Source: an uncultured Oscillospiraceae bacterium (GTDB lineage: Bacteria > Bacillota > Clostridia > Oscillospirales > Oscillospiraceae). Taken from it: 64,000 nt of DNA. The position numbers and the translations under genes are program-made. The stretch lies in contig CAJUSE010000001.1 in assembly GCA_910588975.1 (NCBI GenBank), positions 1 to 64,000 of the forward strand, read 5' to 3'. Positions within the stretch are counted from its first letter, which is position 1. Each line of letters opens with the position of its first letter. Positions 36,153 through 43,877 of this stretch are shown here, piece by piece. The notes under the pieces are model-generated. The model was not told the origin of the DNA. It did no database searches and worked only from the letters and a program-made list of their open reading frames with translations.

Positions 36153-37136
36153 ATGGATAGTAACAAGCGTCCCGACACCATGGAGCGAATCACCACCCAG
36201 GCCCTGGCAGAGGCTTTCATCAACGAGCAGGTGGCTGCCCTGCGGGCGCAGATCGGCGAAAAGAAGGTGCTGCTGGCCCTCTCCGGCGGCGTAGACAGCT
36301 CGGTGGTGGCCGCCCTGCTCATCAAGGCTGTGGGCAAACAGCTGGTCTGCGTCCATGTCAATCATGGCCTGCTGCGTAAGGGAGAGCCCGAGCAGGTGGT
36401 CCAGGTGTTCCGCAACGAGATGGATGCTAACCTCATCTATGTGGATGCCGTAGACCGTTTTCTGGACAAGCTGGCTGGGGTGGACGACCCTGAGACCAAG
36501 CGAAAGATCATCGGCAAGGAGTTCATCGAGGTCTTTGCCGAGGAGGCTGCCAAGCAGGATGGTATCTCCTTCCTGGCCCAGGGGACCATTTACCCCGACA
36601 TTCTTGAGTCGGATAAGGGAGTCAAGGCCCACCACAACGTGGGCGGACTGCCCGAAGGTCTGAATTTTGAGCTTGTAGAGCCAGTGAAGCTGCTCTACAA
36701 AGACGAGGTCCGTGTGGTGGGCAAGGCCCTGGGTCTGCCTGACAACATGGTCTACCGCCAGCCCTTCCCCGGCCCCGGACTGGGGGTGCGCTGCACCGGA
36801 GCCATCACCCGGGACCGGCTGGAGGCCGTACGGGAATCCGATGCCATTCTTCGGGAGGAGTTTGCCGTCGCCGGTTTAGAGGGCAAGGTCTGGCAATATT
36901 TCACCATCGTGCCTGACTATAAGTCCACCGGTGTTATTGATGGCCAGCGCTCCTGGGATTGGCCCGTTATCATTCGTGCGGTCAATACCCGGGATGCCAT
37001 GAGCGCCACCATTGAGGAGATCCCCTATGCTCTGCTCCACAAGATCGTGGAGCGCATCATTCATGAGGTCAAGGGCGTCAACCGGGTCCTCTACGACCTG
37101 ACACCCAAGCCCACCGGAACCATTGAGTGGGAGTAA
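36153..37136 (+). CDS. GMP synthase ATPase/dimerisation subunit only (no glutaminase domain)
   Basis: A 327-residue protein aligning with the C-terminal two thirds of GuaA: P-loop [14 protein letters not shown] (about residue 43), [14 protein letters not shown] (about 205) and a C terminus ending TGTIEWE. The glutaminase domain is absent, and the protein starts cleanly at a linker helix after a GGAGG site, so this is a designed short form, not a truncation. It could use free ammonia, use a glutaminase in trans as in archaeal two-subunit GMP synthases, or act on another substrate. It lies 200 bases from a full-length guaA with its own promoter. Confidence 0.88.
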   Translation: MDSNKRPDTMERITTQALAEAFINEQVAALRAQIGEKKVLLALSGGVDSSVVAALLIKAVGKQLVCVHVNHGLLRKGEPEQVVQVFRNEMDANLIYVDAVDRFLDKLAGVDDPETKRKIIGKEFIEVFAEEAAKQDGISFLAQGTIYPDILESDKGVKAHHNVGGLPEGLNFELVEPVKLLYKDEVRVVGKALGLPDNMVYRQPFPGPGLGVRCTGAITRDRLEAVRESDAILREEFAVAGLEGKVWQYFTIVPDYKSTGVIDGQRSWDWPVIIRAVNTRDAMSATIEEIPYALLHKIVERIIHEVKGVNRVLYDLTPKPTGTIEWE

Positions 37137-37142
37137 TCATCA

Positions 37143-37991
37143 ATGGGCCTGTTTGACCGTTTCAAGCGCAAAAAAGTGCCTGAGCCCGCTGCTCCGGCGC
37201 TGTCCATATCTGCCCCAGAGGCCCTTCCAGAACCAGATACAAAAGCCGTGATTTTGCTGGACCGGGAAATTGACTGGACTGCTGTCTCCAAAACAGTAGC
37301 GGTGCATTTCGATGACCAGGCTCTGGCCTTCAACGCCCTCAATGCGCCCAATGCCCCTGCTATGACTTTCACCCTGGAGGGAAAGGAGTTTTTCTGCAGC
37401 TACTTCGCCATGCCCTACCCGGCTCAGGTATATGATCTGTCCTCCCTCCAAGTGGGGTTGTTCTCTCCGCAGGAGCGGGAGAAACTGCTATCCCACAAAT
37501 GCTTTCTAGTACTGTCACAGCAGGGAGGTGGGACCTCACTGGAGGAAAAGCGGAAAATCTGTCGCCTCTTTACCCGTTTAACTGGCGCCTTGATGGAGCT
37601 GGAGGGGGCGATAGGCTTCTTCCTGCCCTCCGCCGAGCTGCTGATCAGCCGCCGGCTCTACCTTCAGAATACTGCTGTACTGGAGAAAAACCGGGATAAT
37701 CCTGAATATTTCCCCGCTCCGCTATGGATCAGCATCCGCAGTGGGCAAAAGGGGGAAACCTCTTTGGTGGGTACCTGGGGACTGCAGCAATTTGGCTTTT
37801 TGGAGTTATGGTTTTTGGATGCCAAATCCCCTTGGCCAGAACTCTATGAAAAACTTTATCTTATGTCCATTTTCCAAATCACCGGTAAGGAACTGTATCA
37901 AAATATGGACACAATTGCCTTTACTCCTGACAACCCGTCCACATTCAAAGAACTAAATGGTGCACTGTTCATCGTGGGTGGTAGCATATAA
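37143..37991 (+). CDS. DUF4261 domain protein, unknown function
   Basis: A 282-residue cytoplasmic protein resembling DUF4261 in its C-terminal half (FFLPSAELLISRRLYLQ and a YLMSIFQITG segment). A short basic N terminus (MGLFDRFKRKK) is followed by a Pro/Ala-rich linker, a common layout in Oscillospiraceae. It starts six bases after the GMP synthase paralogue, so the two are co-transcribed. The family assignment is from memory of the pattern and only moderately sure. Confidence 0.6.
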   Translation: MGLFDRFKRKKVPEPAAPALSISAPEALPEPDTKAVILLDREIDWTAVSKTVAVHFDDQALAFNALNAPNAPAMTFTLEGKEFFCSYFAMPYPAQVYDLSSLQVGLFSPQEREKLLSHKCFLVLSQQGGGTSLEEKRKICRLFTRLTGALMELEGAIGFFLPSAELLISRRLYLQNTAVLEKNRDNPEYFPAPLWISIRSGQKGETSLVGTWGLQQFGFLELWFLDAKSPWPELYEKLYLMSIFQITGKELYQNMDTIAFTPDNPSTFKELNGALFIVGGSI

Positions 37992-38015
37992 AAAAGTCAC
38001 CCTGCTGATACAATA

Positions 38016-38054
38016 AAATCCCCGTTTCTCTGCCATGGAGAAACGGGGATTTTT
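38016..38054 (+). terminator. Terminator after the DUF4261 gene
   Basis: A perfect 15-base inverted repeat (38016-38030 and 38038-38052) built on ATCCCCGTTTCTC, followed by TTTTT. Confidence 0.9.
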
Positions 38055-38060
38055 CCTATG

Positions 38061-38215
38061 CAGAAGCCCATTGTGGATACATTCAGAGGTAAGAGGAAAA
38101 GGAGGTAAGGCTTGGCAAGGCCTTGATCCCGGACTCTGACCTGTGAGCCCGGATCAAAAGAGAGGTATGGGCTCCTCGAGTTAGCTTTGGCTAACTTATA
38201 TAATGATGATACACC
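38061..38215 (+). ncRNA. Possible structured RNA, class unknown
   Basis: Several short hairpins follow one another: AAGGC/GGCCTT around 38107-38123, GATCC-GG-CTC paired with GAG-CC-GGATC around 38124-38155, and GTTAGC-TTTG-GCTAAC at 38180-38195. Purine-rich strands (GAGGTAAGAGGAAAAGGAGG) lie upstream. I do not recognise a riboswitch class. Orientation is guessed from the direction of the neighbours. Confidence 0.25.
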
Positions 38216-38273
38216 TGCGTCAGATGTTTGTCAAGGGTAATTTTGAAAAAATCAAAAAAGCGGAAAACAATAC

Positions 38274-38302
38274 TTTACTCCCCAAATAAAATATAGTATG
38301 AT
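38274..38302 (+). promoter_or_regulatory. Predicted promoter of the UroD-like gene
   Basis: TTTACT (38274-38279), a 17-base spacer and TATGAT (38297-38302) lie 55 bases before the start codon in a very AT-rich stretch. Confidence 0.6.
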
Positions 38303-38357
38303 AATAGAGGATAAGGTGGCCTTTATCTAAATCTGAAATGGAAATGAGGTTATTATT

Positions 38358-39365
38358 ATGATGATGACAAAGCGTGAACGATTTCAAAATTTCCTCGCAA
38401 ACAAGCCGGTAGATCGGGTTCCTGTGGCCTTTTTCCACCATTTCTGCAATGATTTTGGCCGGGGGTTGGCCGACCCACAGGAATTTGAACTGAATGTTAT
38501 GGGCCATAAGCGAGCACGTGAGATCTTTGACCCCGATGTGATCAAAGTCATGAATGACTCCCTGATGATCATGCCCTTAGACATCTCCGCTGTCAGCACT
38601 CCCGCTGACCTGCCCAAGGTATTGCCCCAGGCCATGAGCTCCCTCTATGTGGAGAAAAGTCTGGAGCTGACCCGCCGTGTGTTGGAATTCTACAAGGGCT
38701 CTGATGCCCCCACTTATATCACCAGTTTTTCTCCCAGCTTTACCCTTCGGGTATCCATTGGCAAAATGCTGAGCAGCGACAGTGACGGCGAGGTCACCCG
38801 CAAATTCCTGGCCCAGGATCCTGTGGCCCTCTCGGAGGCCGTGCAGATCGTGGGGGAGGGCATCATCGAATTTAACAAGCTGCTCCTCACCGAGGGGGGC
38901 GCAGAAGGCGTCTATTATAGCGTCAACAACCAGGCCGGCTTCTTTGACGGAGATCTGTTCCGCAGATACATTGCCGCCGGGGACAAGGCTGTCCTGGATG
39001 CGGCCAACCAGCTCAGCTCCATCAATATGCTCCATATTTGCGGCTACCACGGTAAAGCCAACGACCTCAGTCTGTTTGCCGACTTCGACACCGCCAGCTA
39101 TAACTGGGCTGTCCACGCCGAGGGCGTCAGCCTCAGCGAAGGCAAGGCCTTCTTCCACAGCAAGCCTGTCTGCGGTGGCTTTGAGCAGGCCGATGTGATC
39201 TATAAAGGCAGCAGGGAAGAGGTGGAGCAGGCCACCTTCCGTATCCTGGATGAGGCCGGACAGGTGGGCGTCATGCTGGGGGCTGACTGCACCGTCCCCA
39301 CAGACATTGACGATGACCGTCTCAATTGGGTTCGGGATGCAGCCGAGAAATACGCCAAGCGCTAA
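38358..39365 (+). CDS. Uroporphyrinogen decarboxylase/MtaA-family protein
   Basis: A 335-residue protein of the UroD superfamily. Zinc ligands typical of corrinoid:coenzyme M-type methyltransferases are present: His-x-Cys in MLHICGYHG (about residues 223-231) and a late Cys in GADCTVPTD (about 313), while the Arg-rich substrate motif of true haem-pathway HemE is not obvious. A methyltransferase-like role is therefore more likely than decarboxylation. No corrinoid protein is encoded nearby. The start is one of three consecutive ATGs; the ribosome binding site (GAGG) is weak. It is transcribed alone between promoter and terminator. Confidence 0.8.
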   Translation: MMMTKRERFQNFLANKPVDRVPVAFFHHFCNDFGRGLADPQEFELNVMGHKRAREIFDPDVIKVMNDSLMIMPLDISAVSTPADLPKVLPQAMSSLYVEKSLELTRRVLEFYKGSDAPTYITSFSPSFTLRVSIGKMLSSDSDGEVTRKFLAQDPVALSEAVQIVGEGIIEFNKLLLTEGGAEGVYYSVNNQAGFFDGDLFRRYIAAGDKAVLDAANQLSSINMLHICGYHGKANDLSLFADFDTASYNWAVHAEGVSLSEGKAFFHSKPVCGGFEQADVIYKGSREEVEQATFRILDEAGQVGVMLGADCTVPTDIDDDRLNWVRDAAEKYAKR

Positions 39366-39371
39366 AAAAGT

Positions 39372-39410
39372 TGCCGGAGCTTCCAACTGGAAGCTCCGGC
39401 ATTTTAATTT
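39372..39410 (+). terminator. Bidirectional terminator between the UroD-like and HPr-like genes
   Basis: A perfect 13-base inverted repeat (39372-39384 and 39389-39401) built on GCCGGAGCTTCC, with T-rich tails on both strands, between convergent genes. Confidence 0.88.
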
Positions 39411-39415
39411 GCAAT

Positions 39416-39640
39416 TCAGGTCATCTTGCTTACCAGCTTATCAAACTGGCGAGCGTCAACCTGGTCCTCGCTGGCCACCACCTTAGCCCGCTTGCCGATA
39501 AGGGCAAACAGCCCAAGCAGGGAACGGGCATCCAGCATTACCGTGTCGGTGTGCAGCCAGACCTCATAAGGAGCCTCACAAGCCAGTTGGTTGATCCGCT
39601 CAACCTGGCGGGCGTCCTTAATGTCGATTTCTTTCGTCAT
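39416..39640 (-). CDS. HPr-like protein lacking the active-site histidine
   Basis: A 74-residue protein whose second half follows HPr of the phosphotransferase system (TVMLDARSLLGLFAL, residues ~33-47, matching the Ser46 region). The first part is shortened and has no HARPA motif, so it cannot take phosphate from enzyme I. The regulatory-type Ser in DARSLLGL is kept, the pattern seen in Crh of Bacillus. A regulatory rather than transport role is likely, but is inference. AAGGAGGAG precedes the ATG. It is a single-gene transcript. Confidence 0.75.
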   Translation of the reverse strand: MTKEIDIKDARQVERINQLACEAPYEVWLHTDTVMLDARSLLGLFALIGKRAKVVASEDQVDARQFDKLVSKMT

Positions 39641-39779
39641 GTGATCTCCTCCTTTTCATACTTTGTTAAAACGTTGTCACTATCTGTGACGCCTTCATTT
39701 TAGCAGGGTATTCCAAGAAGGTCAATCCAACTTATTATCGAAAGTGCATAAAACTGGTGCCTATTTTTTGTGCAACTTG

Positions 39780-41483
39780 TCAGGCGATACCCGTCATGTC
39801 AAACTGCTCCAACCACTGGTGCGCTCTGGCGCAGACCTCCCGCAGACAGGCATCTCCGAAGGGGCTTTCCAGCCCGGCATTGGCAAGCAATTCGGTAAAA
39901 ACCTTGCTGCCACCCTGGCAAGTGTAGGCCATATAATGCTTCCAGGCATTCTCCGGGTCAGTCTGGATCATGGCCCAGAACTGCAGGGAGACCGTCTGCG
40001 CCAAGCAGTAGTCAATATAATAGAAGGGGCTAGAGTAGATATGATGCTGCCGCTGCCAGCCCTGTCCCTCAGCGTAGAAGGGAATATCTCCGTCCAGTTT
40101 CAGCCAGGGCATATAGACCCCCAACAATTCCTTCCAGACCCCATGGCGCTGTTCCGGGGTCATCTCGGGATGGGCATAGACCTCATGCTGGAAGTGGTCT
40201 ACCATAGTGCCATAAGGGATGAAGGTAAGGGCACCGGAGAGATGGCTGTAAAGGAACTTTCGGGCATTGGAGCCAAAGAAGGACTCCGACCAGGGCTCGG
40301 CAAAAAACTCCATGGACATAGAGTGGACCTCACAGGCCTCCATACCGGGCCAGCAGTACTGCCCGGGTATCCGGTCACGGTTCATCCAGTAGGCAAAAGC
40401 GTGGCCGGCCTCATGGGTGACCACCTCTACATCGCCCTGCGTGCCGTTGAAGTTGGCAAAGATGAAGGGTACACCATAGTCAGGCAGGGAGGTGCAATAG
40501 CCCCCCGACTGCTTGCCCTCGGTAGAGAGCACGTCCAGTAGCTCCCCCTCCAGCATGGTGTCGAAAAATTCCCGAGTCTCCGGGGAGAGGGCGGTGTAAA
40601 ACTCCTTGCCTGCCTTCAGAATGTCATCGGCAGAGCCCACCGGCCGGGGATTGCCGGACCGAAACTCCAGCTCAGCATCGGCGAAGGAGAGGGGATATGC
40701 CTTGCCCAGCCGCTTGGCCTGGGCCCGGTAAATACCATCGGCCACAGGAACCAGATATTTGACCACGGCAGAGCGGAATTTCTCCACGTCCTTTTTGGTA
40801 TAGCAGTTACGACCCATACGGTAGTAGCCCAAGGTAGTGTAGCCCTCATAGCCCAGCTTGCGGCCCATCTCGTCCCGCAGCTTCACCAGCTCGTCATAGA
40901 GCCGGTCCAGTTCGACCTGGTTATCCTTATACCACTGACCCTCTGCCTTCCAGGCTGCCAGGCGGCGGGCATCGTCAGAATCAGTTTTCAACGGCGTGAG
41001 CTGAGACAGGGTATAGGTCTTACCCTCAAAGGGAATTTGAGCCGAAGCCAACAGCTTTTCATAAGCCTGGGTCAGCTCATTCTCCCTTTGCAGTTGGGGA
41101 ATGATCGCAGGAGAGAAGGTTTTAAGTGCGATCTCGGCATTGAGGAACATAAGCTCTCCGTATTCCCGGGCAAACTGTTCCCGATAAGGACTTTTCAGCA
41201 TAGCCATGGTCCAGGCCTGGTCATACTCCTGAAGTTCGGGCATGGCCATATTCCAAAACTGCTCCTCGCCATCATAGAATGGGTCTCTGGTATCAATGGA
41301 GTGGCGCACAGAGGCCAGGGTGGCGGTGGTAGACAGGTGATTGCCCAGTTCCTCCCACTTCAAAAAGGTCTCTTTAGCCTGGTCATAGCTATCAGCACTC
41401 TCCAGCTGTTGGGTGAGGGACCCCATCTCCAGCTTCAGCTGGTCTAGGTCCGGCCGGGTGTAGGGAAAATCAGAAAATTTCAT
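39780..41483 (-). CDS. M3-family oligoendopeptidase
   Basis: A 567-residue zinc peptidase of the PepF/M3 family, probably cytoplasmic and active on short peptides. The zinc motif HEAGHAFAYW is about residue 355, with the downstream Glu of the family in GMEACEVHSMSMEFF. The start MKFSDFPYTRPDL follows AAGGAGG. It lies 15 bases after the histidine phosphatase gene, so the two form an operon. The symbol pepF is possible, but M3B subtypes cannot be separated by eye. Confidence 0.93.
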   Translation of the reverse strand: MKFSDFPYTRPDLDQLKLEMGSLTQQLESADSYDQAKETFLKWEELGNHLSTTATLASVRHSIDTRDPFYDGEEQFWNMAMPELQEYDQAWTMAMLKSPYREQFAREYGELMFLNAEIALKTFSPAIIPQLQRENELTQAYEKLLASAQIPFEGKTYTLSQLTPLKTDSDDARRLAAWKAEGQWYKDNQVELDRLYDELVKLRDEMGRKLGYEGYTTLGYYRMGRNCYTKKDVEKFRSAVVKYLVPVADGIYRAQAKRLGKAYPLSFADAELEFRSGNPRPVGSADDILKAGKEFYTALSPETREFFDTMLEGELLDVLSTEGKQSGGYCTSLPDYGVPFIFANFNGTQGDVEVVTHEAGHAFAYWMNRDRIPGQYCWPGMEACEVHSMSMEFFAEPWSESFFGSNARKFLYSHLSGALTFIPYGTMVDHFQHEVYAHPEMTPEQRHGVWKELLGVYMPWLKLDGDIPFYAEGQGWQRQHHIYSSPFYYIDYCLAQTVSLQFWAMIQTDPENAWKHYMAYTCQGGSKVFTELLANAGLESPFGDACLREVCARAHQWLEQFDMTGIA

Positions 41484-41498
41484 GATACTTCCTCCTTG

Positions 41499-42017
41499 TT
41501 AAAAGATGAAAGGGACGATCTCCCCGTTCTCCACATGACGAGTATTTGTCACCGCCTGGATCATCATACCATGTCCCACCACGATGACCTTTTCATAGAC
41601 TTTATACTTTTCCAGCACGGAGAGGATCCGTTGCTTCATAGCCTCTGCAGACTCCCAAGGGCAGTCCTCACCCTCAGGATACTTGCCCCGGTTGGTGATA
41701 TAGTCTACGGCGTACTCTTCGGCTTCGGCATCATTGAGCCACTGATAATGCTTTTCAGGCAACCACTCGTGGAGGTCAGTTTCCACCACCACCTCGGCTC
41801 CCAGCTCCTTGGAGAGAATGCCCGCTGTCTGCACCGCCCGGGTATAGGGGGAGGAGAGAATCAGGTCTGTGCCGATGAGGGACAGGTGCTTGGCCGTCTT
41901 TTTGATCTGGGCGATCCCCTCGGCGGTAAGAGGGGCCAGCTCAGTGCCAAAGCCCTTAAAAATCTTGGAGTTGCGTGTGGAATTGTCGGCCTGGCCGTGG
42001 CGAACAAAGAAAAACAT
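41499..42017 (-). CDS. Histidine phosphatase family protein
   Basis: A 172-residue phosphoglycerate-mutase-like protein. The N-terminal FFVRHGQADN carries the catalytic RHG, and VIVVGHGMMIQ (about residue 145) holds the second His. Substrates in this family range from sugar phosphates to proteins and cannot be chosen here. I took the ATG at 42017 because GGAGG precedes it and RHG falls at the N terminus; the longest frame would read into the tRNA-Gly gene and its terminator. It is the first gene of the operon with the M3 peptidase. Confidence 0.9.
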   Translation of the reverse strand: MFFFVRHGQADNSTRNSKIFKGFGTELAPLTAEGIAQIKKTAKHLSLIGTDLILSSPYTRAVQTAGILSKELGAEVVVETDLHEWLPEKHYQWLNDAEAEEYAVDYITNRGKYPEGEDCPWESAEAMKQRILSVLEKYKVYEKVIVVGHGMMIQAVTNTRHVENGEIVPFIF

Positions 42018-42041
42018 AGAAAATGCCTCCTGCCATTGTGG

Positions 42042-42086
42042 TAAAAAATAAAGCTGAGAAGTTCCCCATGGGAAACTTCTCAGCTT
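42042..42086 (-). terminator. Terminator of tRNA-Gly
   Basis: Arms AAGCTGAGAAGTT (42051-42063) and AAACTTCTCAGCTT (42073-42086) are followed on the - strand by TTATTTTTTACC, directly after the tRNA. Confidence 0.85.
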
Positions 42087-42088
42087 GT

Positions 42089-42162
42089 TGGAGCAGGTGA
42101 GGGGAATCGAACCCCCGTGTTCAGCTTGGGAAGCTGACATTCTACCATTGAACTACACCTGC
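42089..42162 (-). tRNA. tRNA-Gly, anticodon CCC
   Basis: A complete 74-base cloverleaf with encoded CCA (42089-42091). Acceptor GCAGGTG pairs with CACCTGC, the anticodon stem is TCAGC/GCTGA with loop TTCCCAA, and the T arm GGGGGTTCGATTCCCC is intact. The loop gives anticodon CCC, reading GGG codons. Confidence 0.95.
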
Positions 42163-42187
42163 ATCTCTCGGGGAGAACAGCTTCTAT

Positions 42188-42216
42188 ATTTTAGCATAGA
42201 GCAGCAGAAAAGGCAA
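42188..42216 (-). promoter_or_regulatory. Promoter of tRNA-Gly
   Basis: On the - strand TTGCCT (42216-42211), a 17-base spacer and TAAAAT (42193-42188) lie 26 bases before the tRNA. Confidence 0.7.
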
Positions 42217-42313
42217 GGGCTTTTTTTCATTTTCTCTGTCTTGTTTTGTCGCAGACAGGGGAGTGGCCAACACACCTCGTCGCCCCTTTTTCTCCCACCG
42301 TCGGCAATTTGTC

Positions 42314-42342
42314 TTGACAATTACCGGCAACGCCATTATAAT
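42314..42342 (+). promoter_or_regulatory. Consensus promoter of tRNA-Pro
   Basis: Perfect TTGACA (42314-42319), a 17-base spacer and perfect TATAAT (42337-42342), with transcription expected to begin about 40 bases before the tRNA. Confidence 0.88.
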
Positions 42343-42388
42343 ATTCTTTGCCTTTGCAAGGTGCTGAAAAGATGGAATAACATAATAT

Positions 42389-42464
42389 CCGGGTGTAGCG
42401 CAGTTGGTAGCGCGCATGGTTCGGGACCATGAGGCCGTGGGTTCAAATCCCGCCACTCGGACCA
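42389..42464 (+). tRNA. tRNA-Pro, anticodon CGG
   Basis: A 76-base tRNA with encoded CCA. Acceptor CCGGGTG pairs with CACTCGG (one G-U), the anticodon stem is CATGG/CCATG with loop TTCGGGA, and the T arm is GTGGG-TTCAAAT-CCCGC. The anticodon CGG reads CCG. Its last 11 bases recur at 44370-44380. Confidence 0.95.
42454..42464 (+). repeat. Direct repeat copy 1: tRNA-Pro 3' end (attL-like)
   Basis: CACTCGGACCA at the 3' end of tRNA-Pro is identical to 44370-44380. tRNA 3' ends are standard targets of tyrosine integrases, so this pair can be read as the flanks of an integrated segment. Confidence 0.6.
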
Positions 42465-42468
42465 TGTG

Positions 42469-42515
42469 AAGCAGCTCTGCTTTTCGAACATTTTTATCGG
42501 AAAGCAGAGCTGCTT
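42469..42515 (+). terminator. Hairpin just after tRNA-Pro
   Basis: A 15-base inverted repeat (42469-42483 and 42501-42515) built on AAGCAGCTCTGCTTT, with only a weak T tail (TCTAT). Probably the present terminator of tRNA-Pro. Confidence 0.65.
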
Positions 42516-42609
42516 TCTATCTGTAAGCCTTGCAATGACTTGCTTTTCCATCTGAGCTGTAATAATGGCCTGTCCGAAAAAACGCAAAAAATAAAAAGGA
42601 AATATTTAT

Positions 42610-43860
42610 TGAGGTTGGTTTTTTAGACACAGGATTTCTCATATGTCCTGTGCCTTTTCTTTTCCGTAGAGTTCTTCAAATCGTGCCGGAGACTTATAGG
42701 CCAAGGTCTGGTGTGGTCTGACCTCGTTATAGAAGCGGATGTACTCGTCTACACTTTTGCGGAAGTCTGCCTCCGAGGAATAATCCCGGCGGTAGGCTTC
42801 CTCCTTTTTGAATGTGGAAAAGAACGTCTCAGCCACCGCATTGTCGTAGGGACGGCCCGAGTTAGAGAAGGACTGCCTGACACCGTAGAAACGGAGTAGA
42901 GACATAAACGTATCAGATATGTATTGCCCGCCCCGGTCACTGTGGAATGTCAAATCCGCAGGTTGCCCTCGATCCTCAAATGCTTTTTTGAATGTCGCCG
43001 TCACAAGATGGGTGCTGCTCTTTTTTGAAACACGGTAGCCCACCACTCGCCGGGAGAATAGGTCAATAATCACACAGAGGTAGATAGCATAGTCCTTGAT
43101 TTTGAAATAGGTAATATCGCTGACCCATATTTCATTTTGTTGCTTCGCCTTAAACTCCTGATTGAGTAAGTTGCGTTTCTGATACTGCTGGCGTTTCTTA
43201 TAATTGCTCTTAGCGTTCTCTCGAATGCTCACCAGCCCCAGCTCGTTCATGATTTTTCGGATGCGCTCTTTACCGACACGGATACCGTTTTCGGCCAGAA
43301 CAATCCGGATCTTCTCCGCACCGTATCTCTGCTTGCTGTCATCGAAAATCTGCTGGACTTGTAGCATAAGGGCTTGCTGTTCTTCTATGTACTTAGTGCG
43401 GTCTGTCTTTCGGAAGATATGATTGTAGAACGTCCCACGGGATATATTCAAAGCCTCACATAATTCATGGATGCTGTAGTGTTCAAACTGTTCATGAAGC
43501 TGTGCCAAAATCGCCAATCGCTTTTGCTGCGGCACTTCCTCAACGATGTCGGATAGGCGAATAATTTGCAAAATATGCTCAAGCCGTTGGTTTTTTCGTT
43601 GAAGTGTGGTATAATCTGCAATAGAAAAGTCAGTATCAGGCTGTCCATATTCTTTCATCCAGCGGTAAAGCATGCTTTGGGCTATTTTGTATCTTCTGCT
43701 GGCCTGTTCAATAGGTAGGCCCCTTTGAACAACAAGAACAACTTGGCTTTTGAACTCTAGCGAGTATTGTTTTGGCATGATAATGGCCTCCTCTTTGTGT
43801 GGATAGCCGCTATCATAACATAAACATCGCATTTCTGACTTGTTGAAGTTGAAGCAAGAT
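42610..43860 (-). mobile_element. IS3-family insertion sequence (ends approximate)
   Basis: A single IS3-type transposase gene with short flanks, about 1.25 kb. Likely ends are the TTGAGG...TTTTTTAGACA segment near 42610-42632 and TTTCTGACTTGTTGAAG near 43851-43867, which read as imperfect inverted repeats of the IS150 style. I could not fix exact termini or a target duplication. Confidence 0.55.
42639..43778 (-). CDS. IS3-family (IS150-type) transposase, single reading frame
   Basis: A 379-residue DDE transposase. An N-terminal helix-turn-helix (VVQRGLPIEQASRRYKIAQS, about residues 16-35) is fused to a region equivalent to OrfB with an HTH_21 segment and an rve integrase core: catalytic Asp residues in WVSDITYFK (about 219) and FHSDRGGQY (about 277), and Glu in AVAETFFSTFKKE (about 315). 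IS3 elements usually make this protein by a -1 frameshift between orfA and orfB; here it is one uninterrupted frame. The start at 43778 follows GGAGG. It appears intact and could be active. Confidence 0.88.
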   Translation of the reverse strand: MPKQYSLEFKSQVVLVVQRGLPIEQASRRYKIAQSMLYRWMKEYGQPDTDFSIADYTTLQRKNQRLEHILQIIRLSDIVEEVPQQKRLAILAQLHEQFEHYSIHELCEALNISRGTFYNHIFRKTDRTKYIEEQQALMLQVQQIFDDSKQRYGAEKIRIVLAENGIRVGKERIRKIMNELGLVSIRENAKSNYKKRQQYQKRNLLNQEFKAKQQNEIWVSDITYFKIKDYAIYLCVIIDLFSRRVVGYRVSKKSSTHLVTATFKKAFEDRGQPADLTFHSDRGGQYISDTFMSLLRFYGVRQSFSNSGRPYDNAVAETFFSTFKKEEAYRRDYSSEADFRKSVDEYIRFYNEVRPHQTLAYKSPARFEELYGKEKAQDI

Positions 43861-43877
43861 TTTCGGGAGGGATTTTA

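Larger units (their letters stand above)
37992..38357. other. 366-base intergenic region
   Basis: It holds a terminator (38016-38054), a segment rich in short inverted repeats (38061-38215) and a promoter (38274-38302) for the UroD-like gene. No reading frame longer than about 20 codons with a ribosome binding site was seen. Confidence 0.7.

Noticed and set aside
42562..43791. ATAATGGCCT on both sides of the transposase as a target duplication
   Set aside because: The right copy lies beside the transposase start, inside the element, and IS3 elements make 3-4 base duplications, so the 10-base match is probably chance.
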